64,000 bases of DNA from Streptomyces antibioticus (GTDB lineage Bacteria; Actinomycetota; Actinomycetes; Streptomycetales; Streptomycetaceae), in NCBI RefSeq assembly GCF_001514065.1, contig NZ_KQ948422.1, positions 806,001 to 870,000 of the forward strand, in the 5' to 3' direction. The notes below the pieces were generated by a model. That model saw only the letters and a list, made by a program, of their open reading frames with translations, was not told where the DNA came from and did no database searches. Below, piece by piece: positions 24,269 to 33,216 of this stretch. The position numbers and the translations under genes were made by a program. How positions within the stretch are numbered: the first letter of the stretch is position 1; each line of letters opens with the position of its first letter.

Positions 24269-25599
24269 GTGCCGTGGAGGCCTGGCTCGGTGTGCTGGCC
24301 GTCCTGGTGCTGACCGCCGGTACCGGCTATTTCGTCGCCCAGGAGTTCGCCTACGTCTCCGCCGACCGTCTGGCCCTCTCCCGGGAGGCCGAGGCCGGGG
24401 ACAAGAAGGCGGCCCGTGCCCTGACGGTGCTGGAGCGACTGTCGTTCATGCTGTCCGGCGCGCAGCTGGGCATCACCGTGACCGGTCTGGTCGTCGGTTT
24501 CATCGCCGAGCCGTCCGTGTCCGCGCTGCTCAGGCCCGTGCTGACGGGCATCGGCATCCCCGAGGGCGCGGTCGGGGGCATCTCGGTCGTCCTCGCCTTC
24601 GTGGGCGCGACGGTCGTGCAGATGGTGCTGGGCGAGCTGGCGCCGAAGAACCTCGCGATCGCAGTGCCGGAACGCCTGGCCAAGGCCCTGGCGGGATCGA
24701 CCCTGGCCTATCTCAAGGTCGTCGGCCCGGTCGTGCACATCTTCGACGGCGCGGCCAACCGGCTGCTGCGGAAGGTCGGCATCGAGCCCGTCGAGGAACT
24801 GCACCACGGTGCCACCCTGGAGGAGCTCGGCCATCTGATCGGTGAGTCCCATGAGCAGGGCGAGCTGCCCAGAGAGACGGCCGAACTCATCGACCACGCG
24901 CTGGAGTTCTCCGAGCGCACCCTGGACGAGGTGATGGTGCCGCGCGCGGACGCCGTGTTCGTCCGCAGGGACGCCTCCGCCGCCGAGGCAGTCGGCCTGA
25001 TCGGCAAGCACGGCCACTCGAACTACCCGGTCCTCGGCGACCACCCCGACGACGTGGCCGGCGTGCTCGGTGTGCGCGAGTTGATGCGGCTGCCCGCCGA
25101 CGGGCTCGCCGACACCACCGCGGGTGCCGTCGCCCGACGCCCGCTGCTGCTGCCCGACACCCTGCCGCTGCCGGACGCCGTGGAGCAGATGCGCGCGGCC
25201 GACGACGAGTTCGCGGTCGTCCTCGACGAGCACGGCGGAGTGGCCGGGATCATCACCTACGAGGACATCGCCGAGGAACTGGTCGGTGACATCGCCGACG
25301 AGACCGACACCGTCATCGAGGTCGCCGTCCCGGACGGCGAGGGCTGGCTGGTCGACGCCGGCCGGCGCCTCGACGAGATCGCCGAGGCCACCGGCATCGA
25401 GCTGCCCGAGGAGGAGGACTACGACACCGGCGCCGGTCTGATCGTGGACCGGCTCGGCCGCTTCCCGGCCATCGGTGACCGGCTCACCGTCGAACTCGCC
25501 GACGGGGGGCGCGTGATGATCGACGTACGCACCCTGGACCGGCATGTGCCGGAGCGAATCCGTATGGAGAAGACGGAGAAGGCGGAGGAACAGGCGTGA
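24265..25599 (+). CDS. CNNM/CorC-like (hemolysin C family) transporter, full length
   Basis: 444 residues. DUF21 membrane domain (about 1-190) with GTGYFVAQEFAYVSA and the GELAPKNLAI motif. A CBS-pair follows (about 205-330) with MVPRADAVFV and FAVVLDEHGGVAGIITYEDI, then a CorC_HlyC domain (about 350-435). Family members export or sense Mg2+/Co2+. The GTG start is within a GTGA overlap with the leader ORF. The second, shorter paralogue overlaps its end, so the two probably form a heteromeric or duplicated system. Confidence 0.92.
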   Translation: MSAVEAWLGVLAVLVLTAGTGYFVAQEFAYVSADRLALSREAEAGDKKAARALTVLERLSFMLSGAQLGITVTGLVVGFIAEPSVSALLRPVLTGIGIPEGAVGGISVVLAFVGATVVQMVLGELAPKNLAIAVPERLAKALAGSTLAYLKVVGPVVHIFDGAANRLLRKVGIEPVEELHHGATLEELGHLIGESHEQGELPRETAELIDHALEFSERTLDEVMVPRADAVFVRRDASAAEAVGLIGKHGHSNYPVLGDHPDDVAGVLGVRELMRLPADGLADTTAGAVARRPLLLPDTLPLPDAVEQMRAADDEFAVVLDEHGGVAGIITYEDIAEELVGDIADETDTVIEVAVPDGEGWLVDAGRRLDEIAEATGIELPEEEDYDTGAGLIVDRLGRFPAIGDRLTVELADGGRVMIDVRTLDRHVPERIRMEKTEKAEEQA

Positions 25600-26615
25600 G
25601 TTTCCCCATGGCGCTCTTCGTCACCGTCCTGCTGCTGATCGGCAGCGGCTTCTTCGTCGCCGCCGAGTTCGCGCTCGTCGCCGCCAAACGGCACCGCATG
25701 GAGAAGGCCGCCGCCGAAGGCCGCAGCGGCGCGAAAGCCGCCCTCGCCGGCATGCGGGAGCTGTCGCTGATGCTGGCCGGCGCCCAACTCGGCATCACCG
25801 TCTGCACCCTGGGCCTGGGCTCGGTCTCCAAGCCCGCCATCTCCCACGAACTCGACCCGCTCCTGCACAGACTGGGCCTGCCCAGCGCCGTCAGCTACGG
25901 CATCGCCTTCGCCGTGGCCATGATCGTGGTCGTGTTCCTGCACATGGTGGTCGGCGAGATGGCCCCCAAGTCCTGGGCCATCGCCCACCCCGAACGCTCC
26001 GCGATGCTGCTCTCCCCGCCGTTCCGGGCCGTCGTCAAGGCCGTACGACCCCTGCTCGCGATCCTCAACCGGATCAGCAACGCACTCGTACGGCTGTGCC
26101 GGGTCACCCCGCGCGACGAGCTCGCCTCGGTCCACAACCGCGAGCAACTCACCCACCTCGTCGAGGAGTCCGAACGACTCGGCCTGATCAGTGAGACCGA
26201 CTCCGAACTGCTCACCCGCTCCCTCGTCGAGCCCCAGACACCCGTCGTCGACCTCCAGATCCCGGCCGCACGGATCACCTCGGTGGCCGGGGACGCCGGC
26301 ATCGAGGAGATCCTTCGCGTGGCCGACGCCGACGACCGCACCCGGCTGCTGGTCCGTGACGGCGACACCGTCGTCGGCTCAGTGCATGTCCGGGACGCCC
26401 TCGTGGCCCGCGCGCAGGGCCGTACCGCCGTCGCCCGGGCACTGGCGCGACCGGTGCCGGAGCTGGCTGAGGAGACCACGGTCGGCGACGCGATCGAGCT
26501 GCTGCGCAAACGCCGTGCCTCGCTGGCCGTCGTACGGGACGGGTCCGGTCGCCTGACGGGCATGGTGACGCTGGACGACCTGCTCGCCCGCTATCTGCAA
26601 CCGCAGTCGGCCTGA
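25596..26615 (+). CDS. CNNM/CorC-like transporter paralogue lacking the CorC_HlyC domain
   Basis: 339 residues. GTG start overlaps the upstream stop (GTGA). The DUF21 membrane domain (about 1-185) has GSGFFVAAEFALVAAKRHRM and VVGEMAPKSWAI. A divergent CBS pair follows, ending LTGMVTLDDLLARYL. It stops there, without the C-terminal domain of its upstream partner. This paired long/short arrangement is common in actinobacteria. A strong bidirectional hairpin follows. Confidence 0.92.
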   Translation: MSFPMALFVTVLLLIGSGFFVAAEFALVAAKRHRMEKAAAEGRSGAKAALAGMRELSLMLAGAQLGITVCTLGLGSVSKPAISHELDPLLHRLGLPSAVSYGIAFAVAMIVVVFLHMVVGEMAPKSWAIAHPERSAMLLSPPFRAVVKAVRPLLAILNRISNALVRLCRVTPRDELASVHNREQLTHLVEESERLGLISETDSELLTRSLVEPQTPVVDLQIPAARITSVAGDAGIEEILRVADADDRTRLLVRDGDTVVGSVHVRDALVARAQGRTAVARALARPVPELAEETTVGDAIELLRKRRASLAVVRDGSGRLTGMVTLDDLLARYLQPQSA

Positions 26616-26624
26616 TCGGCCGCA

Positions 26625-26661
26625 CCGGTGGCGTCCGGGCAGAGGCTCCGGACGCCACCGG
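26625..26661. terminator. Bidirectional terminator hairpin between CNNM and tatA-like genes
   Basis: Perfect 14-bp stem, CCGGTGGCGTCCGG (26625-26638) and its complement (26648-26661), with a 9-base loop, between two convergent genes. Confidence 0.8.
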
Positions 26662-26666
26662 GTGGG

Positions 26667-26831
26667 TCAGGTGCGCGTCGGGGGCTCGTCCTGTTCCTTG
26701 AGCGCCTTCGCCTCGCTCTTGAAGATCCGGGCGGCCTTGCCCGCCGAGCGCGTCAGCTCGGGCAGCTTCTTGATGCCGAGGACCACCACCACGACGAGAA
26801 GGATCAGGGCCAGTTCACTCATGCCGAACAT
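26667..26831 (-). CDS. TatA/E-like Sec-independent translocase component
   Basis: 54 residues from ATG 26831 (MFGMSELALILLVVVVVLG); the frame is open upstream but the extra part crosses the operator. A single N-terminal transmembrane helix is followed by IKKLPELTRSAGKAARIFKSE, the amphipathic helix of TatA/TatE, then a short acidic end. It is shorter than housekeeping TatA (about 80-100 residues). The BlaI-type operator 26862-26877 lies 31 bp upstream, so this is probably an envelope-stress accessory Tat subunit rather than the main tatA. Confidence 0.85.
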   Translation of the reverse strand: MFGMSELALILLVVVVVLGIKKLPELTRSAGKAARIFKSEAKALKEQDEPPTRT

Positions 26832-26861
26832 CAGGTCTGCTCTCCCGGCGAGGCGATGGTG

Positions 26862-26877
26862 TCTACAGTGCTGTAGA
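26862..26877. promoter_or_regulatory. BlaI-type operator 3, TCTACAGTGCTGTAGA (tatA-like promoter)
   Basis: Perfect TCTACA-N4-TGTAGA dyad directly upstream of the minus-strand tatA-like gene and after the stop of the araC gene; it can only serve tatA. Confidence 0.8.
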
Positions 26878-26915
26878 AGTCTCTCCCCAATGTGATCGCT
26901 CAACAAGCCTGTTGT

Positions 26916-27977
26916 TCACGCCATGTCCGAAGAGAAGCCCTCGCGCAGCTTCAACGGTGCCATGCCGTGCCAGCGGCGGACCGCGCGGCGCAGGGCGCGT
27001 TCGTCGGAGAAGCCCGCCTGGCGGGCCACCTCGCGGAGGGTGAGGTGAGGGCGGTGCAGGAGCAGTTCGACGCGCTCGCGGCGTACGCCCTCGACGATCG
27101 CCTCGTAGGAGGTGCCGCAGTCGGCCAGGCGGCGGCGCAGCGTCCGCTCGCTCGACGCGTGTCTGCGGGCCTGCTCGGAGAAGGAGGGCACGACCGGGAG
27201 GCTCTGCGCGACGGAGATCTCCAGGATCTCCAGCAGGTCCTGCTGACGGCGGCGGGAGGCCATCTGCCCTTCGAGGAGTTCGAGGGTCGAGGCGTAGGTG
27301 ACCGGATCGCGGCCCGGCATCGGCCGGTTGATCCATGCCTGCGGTACCACCAGCCGGTTGCGGGAGGCACCGAAGCGCAGGGGGCAGCGGAAGAGGTCGC
27401 GGAAGGGCTGGACGTCGCGCGGGGCGGCGAAGGCGAAGTGGACCTCCTGGGGAGCGAGGCCGGCGTCGGCGGCGAGGCGGCCCAGGGTGACGACGCTGGA
27501 GAACGCCTCCTGGACGAGGAAGACGGCGACGTCCGGGTCGATCATCGGGTCCGGGAGGTCGGCTCGGACCACGTAGTCGGAGCCCTCCCGGCCCGCCGAC
27601 CAGACCGTCATCGCCCCGGACACGTTCTGGAAGCGCACCCCCGCCTCGATGGCGGCCCGGAGGGTGTCGCTGGCGAGCATGGCGAAGCCCAGCAGCCCCC
27701 AGGCGGTCAGGTGCTGCGCCGCTCCGACCCGCAGGCCCAGGTTCTCGTCCCCGGTGAGTTCGACAGCGCGCCGGATGACGGCACTGCCCTGGCGGTAGGA
27801 GACGCGCAGGGCCGCCGAGCGCATCAGGGTCTCGGTGAGACCGACCCGGTCCAGTTCCGGCTGCAGGTCGACTCCGTACTCCTCGGTGATCTGGCCCAGG
27901 TAGCGCAGAATGTTCGGGGAGATCGTCGCCGACGTGCTGCGGGTGGTCCCGCTGTCCGGACGGGTTGCCTCGGTCAT
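26916..27977 (-). CDS. AraC-family regulator, VirS/OruR type (arabinose-binding-like N-terminus)
   Basis: 353 residues. The N-terminal ligand domain (about 20-205) reads HLTAWGLLGFAMLASDTLRAAI, the pattern of the PF12625 group (VirS, OruR, ArgR). The C-terminal AraC DNA-binding domain (about 250-345) has SERTLRRRLA and LREVARQAGFSDERALRRAVRRW. It lies just downstream of the ALDH-SDR-FMO operon on the same strand, 61 bp from the ALDH stop. By analogy with VirS and the mymA operon it probably activates that operon in response to acid or a hydrophobic inducer (inference). Confidence 0.9.
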   Translation of the reverse strand: MTEATRPDSGTTRSTSATISPNILRYLGQITEEYGVDLQPELDRVGLTETLMRSAALRVSYRQGSAVIRRAVELTGDENLGLRVGAAQHLTAWGLLGFAMLASDTLRAAIEAGVRFQNVSGAMTVWSAGREGSDYVVRADLPDPMIDPDVAVFLVQEAFSSVVTLGRLAADAGLAPQEVHFAFAAPRDVQPFRDLFRCPLRFGASRNRLVVPQAWINRPMPGRDPVTYASTLELLEGQMASRRRQQDLLEILEISVAQSLPVVPSFSEQARRHASSERTLRRRLADCGTSYEAIVEGVRRERVELLLHRPHLTLREVARQAGFSDERALRRAVRRWHGMAPLKLREGFSSDMA

Positions 27978-28038
27978 GGCTTCGCTCCAGGGCCGTACTC
28001 GCGACCACTTTAGGCCTGTGTGTACGGTGACGGCCGCG

Positions 28039-29466
28039 CTAGCGGGTACGGATCCAGATGGTCTTCTCCCTGGTCCACTGCGCGAAGGCGTCAGTGGAGC
28101 GCTCTACCCCGCCGAATCCTGACTGTTTCCAGCCACCGAAGGGGGCGGTGATGTCGCCCTCGCTGTAGGCGTTGACGGAGACCACTCCGGCCTGGATGCC
28201 GCGGGCGAGGCGGAAGGCGGTGTCGAGGTCGTGGGTCCACAGCGAGGCGGCGAGGCCGTAAGGGGTGGCGTTCGCCGTCCGGATCGCCTCCTGCTCGGAG
28301 GCGAAGGTCTGGACGGTGACCACGGGGCCGAACAGTTCCTCGGTGAGGACCCGGCTGCCGTCGGGGGCGCCGACGACGACGGTGGGCGGGTAGTAGGCCC
28401 CGTGCGGGTGCAGGCCCGCCGGCAGCCCGGCGGTGTGGGCCACGGCTCCGGCGGCCACCGCCTCGTCCACGGCGCGGGCGACCCGGTCGCGCGCCGCAGT
28501 GCTGATCAGCGGTCCCGTACGGGTGTCCGGCTTGGCCGGGTCGCCGATGACCAGGGCCCCGGCGGCGGCCGTGAACCGTGCGACGACCTGGGCGGCGATG
28601 TCCTCATGGACCAGAATCCGGGAGCCCGCCGTGCAGTTCTGGCCCATCGTCAGGAACGCGGCCTCGATCATGTCGTCGATGAGGTCGGCGCCGAAGCCGA
28701 GCGCGTCCGGCATCAGCACCTGCGGGCTCTTGCCGCCCATCTCCAGGGAGACCCGCTTGAAGTTGGTCTCCGCGGCGTCGGCCAGGATCCGCCGTCCGGT
28801 CCCCGTCGAGCCGGTGAACGACAGCGCGCCGATCCCGGGGTGGCGGGCGAGCGCCCGGCCGGCTTCCGCGCCGTGGCCGGGCAGCACGGCGAGGGTGCCG
28901 TCCGGCAGTCCCGCCTCCGCCGCAAGCCGGGCCACGTGGAGGGCCGAGCGCGGGCTCGCCTCGGCCGGCTTGAGCAGCAGGCTGTTGCCCGCGGCGAGGG
29001 CGGGCCCGATCTTCCAGGCGGCCATGGCGAGCGGATAGTTCCAGGGCAGGACGGCGGCGACCACACCGACGGGCTCCCGGGTCATCAGCCCCAGGTGGTC
29101 GTGGCCGGTGGGGGCGGTGCGGCCGAAGACCTTGTCGGCCGCCTCCGCGAACCAGCGGATCGACTCGATCGCACCCGGCACATCGCCGGTACGGCACTCC
29201 GTGATGGGCTTGCCCGCGTCCTCGCAGTCCAGGCGGGCCAGGAGCTCGGCGTCGCGTTCCATCAGCTCGGCGAGACGCAGCAGGACCGCGGCCCGCTCCC
29301 GGGGCGGCCGAGCCGCCCACACTCCGCTCTCGAAGACGCGGCGCGCCCGGTCCACGGCCATGTCCACCTCGCGCGCGGTGGCGGGGGGCAGGGTATCGAG
29401 GGTCTCCCCGGTGGCCGGGTTGACGATCCGGAGCAGACGGTCGTTCGCCTCCGCGGTCATGGTCAC
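28039..29466 (-). CDS. Aldehyde dehydrogenase (NAD(P)+)
   Basis: 475 residues, normal ALDH length. Visible motifs: FTGSTGTGRRI cofactor loop, LEMGGKSPQ with the general-base Glu, GQNCTAGSR with the nucleophile Cys278, and the C-terminal EELFGPVVTV and PFGGWKQSGFGG. It oxidises an aldehyde to the acid. Its start overlaps the SDR stop by 4 bp; third gene of the FMO-SDR-ALDH operon. With an alcohol dehydrogenase-like SDR and a monooxygenase upstream, it likely completes oxidation of an alcohol or ring-opened product. Confidence 0.95.
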   Translation of the reverse strand: MTMTAEANDRLLRIVNPATGETLDTLPPATAREVDMAVDRARRVFESGVWAARPPRERAAVLLRLAELMERDAELLARLDCEDAGKPITECRTGDVPGAIESIRWFAEAADKVFGRTAPTGHDHLGLMTREPVGVVAAVLPWNYPLAMAAWKIGPALAAGNSLLLKPAEASPRSALHVARLAAEAGLPDGTLAVLPGHGAEAGRALARHPGIGALSFTGSTGTGRRILADAAETNFKRVSLEMGGKSPQVLMPDALGFGADLIDDMIEAAFLTMGQNCTAGSRILVHEDIAAQVVARFTAAAGALVIGDPAKPDTRTGPLISTAARDRVARAVDEAVAAGAVAHTAGLPAGLHPHGAYYPPTVVVGAPDGSRVLTEELFGPVVTVQTFASEQEAIRTANATPYGLAASLWTHDLDTAFRLARGIQAGVVSVNAYSEGDITAPFGGWKQSGFGGVERSTDAFAQWTREKTIWIRTR

Positions 29467-30341
29467 GCCTCCTTCACGAGTTCCCAGCGGCCGTCGACCT
29501 GCCGGGCGAGGCCTCTGCGCCGCAGATCCTCCAGATACCGGGCCAGTCCGCGCTCGCCCCGTTTGACGAAGAGCGGCAGAAGCCGTGGCAGCAGGTTCGG
29601 CATGAGCATGGAGAACCGGACCAGGAGCGATTCGCCGACACGTGGGTACGCCTCGAGCCGCGGCCGGTCGAGCAGGCTCACCACGGCGGCGACGACGTCG
29701 GACGGCTGCTGGGGCGGGTCCTGGAACTGCAGGGAGTTGCCCCCGTCGACGGCCTCCCGGCGCAGCATCGGCGTGTCGGTGGCCGACGGCAGCACCGAGC
29801 CGACGCGAATGCCCTTGGTTCCCAGGTCGAGGGCGATGGACAGCATGGCGCCACGCAGCCCGAACTTCGACGCCGCGTAGATGGGGGTCTCCCCTTGGGG
29901 GAAGATGCCGGCGAGGGACACGGTGGTGACGACACGGGGGTCGGCGGAGGCCTTCAGCAGGGGAACGGCCAGCCGGGTGGCCACCAGCGGGGAGATCATG
30001 TTGAGGTCGATCTCCCGCTCGATGGTCTCCACCGTGCGCACGTCGAACCGCTCGGTGCTGGTCATACCGACGTTGTTGACCAGCACGTCAAGGCGGCCGA
30101 AGGCGGCGCCGACCTGTTCGAAGAGGTCCGCGACCCCGGCCCGGTCCAGCAGGTCGCAGCCGAGGCCCAGGTGACCGGCGCCGGGCAGGCTGTCCGCGAC
30201 CCGCCGCGCGCGCTCACCGTCGATGTCGACGACGACGCACACCGCGCCGCCGCTCGCGAACCGCCGGCACAGCGCGCTGCCGATGCCGCCCGCGCCGCCG
30301 GTGACCAGCATGACCTTCCCGGTGTAGTCGTAGCCGCTCAT
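29463..30341 (-). CDS. Short-chain dehydrogenase/reductase with C-terminal extension
   Basis: 292 residues. Cofactor motif VTGGAGGIGSAL (residues 14-25), NNVGMT, and active-site YAASK. After the classical 250-residue fold there is a basic, leucine-rich extension (LMPNLLPRLLPLFVKRGERG) that may associate with membrane, as in SadH-like actinobacterial SDRs. Middle gene of the operon, overlapping both neighbours by 4 bp. Substrate not determinable from sequence. Confidence 0.92.
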   Translation of the reverse strand: MSGYDYTGKVMLVTGGAGGIGSALCRRFASGGAVCVVVDIDGERARRVADSLPGAGHLGLGCDLLDRAGVADLFEQVGAAFGRLDVLVNNVGMTSTERFDVRTVETIEREIDLNMISPLVATRLAVPLLKASADPRVVTTVSLAGIFPQGETPIYAASKFGLRGAMLSIALDLGTKGIRVGSVLPSATDTPMLRREAVDGGNSLQFQDPPQQPSDVVAAVVSLLDRPRLEAYPRVGESLLVRFSMLMPNLLPRLLPLFVKRGERGLARYLEDLRRRGLARQVDGRWELVKEA

Positions 30342-31684
30342 GCCACCGTCTCCTTGCCGCGAACGGTCCGCAGGGCCGGCGGACGGCCCTCGGTGGGCCA
30401 GCCCATGGCGGCGGCGACCTTGGTCAGGTACTTGGTGTACGCGGCGCTGTCGACGTAGCCGGTGTGGCGCGGGGAGTCCACGAACCGCAGACCTCCTGAC
30501 AGGTCCGGGCGGTCACCGCGGATCATGCCGGCGAACCGCTCGGCGTTCGGCAGGCCCTGGCGGCTGTCCTGGACGAAACCGGCGATCAACTGGGCCTGGG
30601 CGTCGAAGAGTTGGTAGGCACCGGCATTGGTCTCGATGAAGCCGACACCGAATAGCCCCTCGTGCTCACGGGAGAACGACGACAGATACAGGTCGGGGTG
30701 CTGCTCGTCGCCGAAGTAGGCCTGCGCAACAGGCACTTTGTGCACATACCCGGTCGCCAGCAGGATCAGGTCGAAGTCGTTGCTGCTGCCGTCGGTGAAG
30801 TGGACGGTGCGGCCCTCGGCGCGCAGGACGCCCGGCCGCGCGGTGATGTCGCCGTGCTGGAGGTGGTGCAGGAGCATCGAGTTGACCGTGGGGTGGGTCT
30901 CGAAGAGCTTGTGGTCCGGCTTCTGCAGGCCGAGGCGGGTCGGATCGCCGTTGATGATCCGCAGGAGCGTGCCGAACAGCCGCTGCTCCAGCCACTTCGG
31001 CATCCGGGGGCCGACGCCTTCGAGGGTGTCCACGGGCCTGCCGAACAGGTGCTTCGGGATGAACCAGTAACCGCGGCGCATGCTGATCTCCGCGTGGTCG
31101 GCGGCACGGGCCGCGTCGCAGGCGATGTCGCAGCCGGAGTTGCCCGCGCCGACCACCAGGACCCGCTTGCCGCGCAGTTCGTCGCTGCTGCGGTAGCCGA
31201 CCGTGTGCCGGATCTCGCCGCTGAAGTCACCCGGGATCTCGGGGATGTTGGGGTGCCACTGCGAGCCGGTACAGACCACCACCTGCGCGTGCCGGCTGGT
31301 GCGCCCGCCCGCCCGGGTGACCGTCCAGGTGCCGTCCGCGCTCTTCGCCACGTCGCGCACCGCGGTGCCGAACTCGATGCGTTCCGACAGCCCGTACGCG
31401 TCGGCGAACGACGTCAGATACGACAGGATCTGCCGCTGCGGCGGATAGTCGGCGAAGTGGTCGGGCATCGGCCAGCCGCCGAAACCCGAGAGGGTCTTGC
31501 TGGAGATGAAATGGGCCGACTCGTACATCGGGCTGCCCGGGTTGTCGATGTCCCACAGACCGCCCGGACCGGTGTGCCGCTCGATGTGCGTGTAGGGAAG
31601 CCCTCGCTCACCGAGCGCCCGTGCAACCGCCAGCCCGGCGGGTCCGGCCCCGATGACACACGTGTCGAATTCGGACTCCTTCAC
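30338..31684 (-). CDS. Flavin-containing / Baeyer-Villiger-type monooxygenase
   Basis: 448 residues. FAD-binding GAGPAG at residues 12-17, NADPH-binding GAGNSGCD, and between them FSGEIRHTVGY, a match to the FMO fingerprint FxGxxxHxxxY/F. A C-terminal LLATGY motif is present. It inserts oxygen using NADPH and O2. First gene of the operon with SDR and ALDH. The gene set with a VirS-like AraC protein resembles the mycobacterial mymA-virS locus. A 256-bp spacer separates it from the divergent MFS gene; I see no clear operator there, only repeated GGCC-CACA-like words. Confidence 0.92.
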   Translation of the reverse strand: MKESEFDTCVIGAGPAGLAVARALGERGLPYTHIERHTGPGGLWDIDNPGSPMYESAHFISSKTLSGFGGWPMPDHFADYPPQRQILSYLTSFADAYGLSERIEFGTAVRDVAKSADGTWTVTRAGGRTSRHAQVVVCTGSQWHPNIPEIPGDFSGEIRHTVGYRSSDELRGKRVLVVGAGNSGCDIACDAARAADHAEISMRRGYWFIPKHLFGRPVDTLEGVGPRMPKWLEQRLFGTLLRIINGDPTRLGLQKPDHKLFETHPTVNSMLLHHLQHGDITARPGVLRAEGRTVHFTDGSSNDFDLILLATGYVHKVPVAQAYFGDEQHPDLYLSSFSREHEGLFGVGFIETNAGAYQLFDAQAQLIAGFVQDSRQGLPNAERFAGMIRGDRPDLSGGLRFVDSPRHTGYVDSAAYTKYLTKVAAAMGWPTEGRPPALRTVRGKETVA

Positions 31685-31940
31685 GAGTCCACCTCCTCTC
31701 GTCGCCCCTTTCGGCGTGAGAGGAACTTAGGCAGCGCGCAAGCACCGGCGGACTGGCCCGTGCGGCCACAAAGGGGGCCGCAGCGGCCAGCCCCCTGACC
31801 GCCCCGGCGCGCCACGAATGGCCGCCACAGCCCCCCGTGTGGCCGTCGGCGTCCTCCGACAGGTCGGTGCGGATTTCTACGGTTGCTGCCATTCGCGCAC
31901 GCCGGCCCGTCCACGGTCCGTGACAGGAAGAGGGTCCCTC

Positions 31941-33203
31941 ATGACCGCATCCGCCGGAACGACGGCTCCGCTCGCGGGGGCCCGTCGGGTCACGGCCACC
32001 GTGTTCGCCGCCCAGGGCGTGGCAGTGGCCGCCGTGTCCACCACCGTCCCCGCCGTGGAGCACCGTCTGGGGCTGTCGTCCCTGGCGATGACCGCCCTCA
32101 CGGTCGCCCTGACCCTGGCCGCGGGCGCCGGCAGCTTCGCGGGCCTGGCCGCCGTACGACGCCGAGGCCCCGTCGCCGTCATGCGCGCGGCCGCGCTGAC
32201 CGCGGCCGCGACCCTGCTGACCGTGGCATGGGCACCCGGCCGGGCCGCCGCCTCGGCGGCCTACGTCCTCTTCGGGCTCGCCCTGGGCGCCATCGACGTG
32301 TCCGTCAACACCCGCGCGGCCACCGTCGAACGCCGCTACGGGCGCAGCATCCTCTCCTCCTTCTACGCCGCGTGGAGCGCCGCGGGCGTGGCAGCCGCGC
32401 TGCTGACGGCGGGCCTCTCCCGGTTGGGCTGGCCTGTCCAGTACGTCCTGACCGCGCACGCCGTACTCGTGGCCCTCCTGGCGCTGACCGTCCGGCCCCA
32501 CGCCCTCGCGCCCACGGCCTCCTCGGCCAACGACCGACCGGCGCCGGACGACGCGATGCCGGAGGGGCGGGTGTGGGCCCGACTCGTCCCCTTCGGCGTC
32601 GTCCTGCTCGTCGCCTACGTCGTCGACTCCACGGTCTCGGCCTGGTCGACGGCCTACCTCCACCAGACCCTCGGGGCGTCCCTGGCCGCCGCGCCGCTCG
32701 CGTACGCGGCCTACCAGGCAGGCACGGTGACCGGCCGGGCGGGCGCCGACCTCATGGTGCACCGGGTCGGACCGGTGGCGGTGGTCCGCGCCGCGGCCCT
32801 GCTCGCGGCCATCGCCCTGACCGGTCTCGCGGTGGCCCCGAGCTGGCCGTACGCCGTCGTCGCGGCATGCTGTGCGGGTCTCGGAATCGCCGCCCTCACC
32901 CCGTTGTGCGTCGCCGCGGCCGGCCGGCTGCGACCCGGCGCCCCCGAGACGGTGCTGGCCCGGCTCAACGTCTTCAACTACGTCGGCGTGCTCGTCGGAG
33001 CCGGTGCGAGCGGGGGTCTGGGGGCCACGGGCCACTTCCGCATCGCCTACGCGATACCCGCCGCCCTCGCCGTGACCCTGGTGCTCACGGCGCGCTTCTT
33101 CCGTCCGGCACCCGAGCAGCCGCATGCAGGGACAGAACTCCGCCCGGGCTCCGCCCAAGTCCTGCCCCAAGTCCTGCCCGCTGAAAGGGCTCCCATTTCG
33201 TGA
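31941..33203 (+). CDS. MFS transporter
   Basis: 420 residues from ATG 31941, preceded by GGAAGAGGG; the frame is open further upstream without a ribosome site. About twelve transmembrane helices and a central loop (about 185-215) fit a major facilitator exporter of the Bcr/inner-membrane MFS type. The N-terminal half has GLALGAIDVSVNTRA, resembling YbjJ-like MFS proteins that keep an internal symmetry motif. Divergent from the FMO operon; could export its substrate or product (inference). Its stop is 13 bp from the convergent NmrA gene. Confidence 0.9.
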   Translation: MTASAGTTAPLAGARRVTATVFAAQGVAVAAVSTTVPAVEHRLGLSSLAMTALTVALTLAAGAGSFAGLAAVRRRGPVAVMRAAALTAAATLLTVAWAPGRAAASAAYVLFGLALGAIDVSVNTRAATVERRYGRSILSSFYAAWSAAGVAAALLTAGLSRLGWPVQYVLTAHAVLVALLALTVRPHALAPTASSANDRPAPDDAMPEGRVWARLVPFGVVLLVAYVVDSTVSAWSTAYLHQTLGASLAAAPLAYAAYQAGTVTGRAGADLMVHRVGPVAVVRAAALLAAIALTGLAVAPSWPYAVVAACCAGLGIAALTPLCVAAAGRLRPGAPETVLARLNVFNYVGVLVGAGASGGLGATGHFRIAYAIPAALAVTLVLTARFFRPAPEQPHAGTELRPGSAQVLPQVLPAERAPIS

Positions 33204-33216
33204 GACACCCTCTCGG

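Noticed and set aside
31685-31940. Repeated GGCC-CACA-like words between the FMO operon and the MFS gene as AraC sites
   Set aside because: Matches are short, GC-biased and irregularly spaced; not distinguishable from background.
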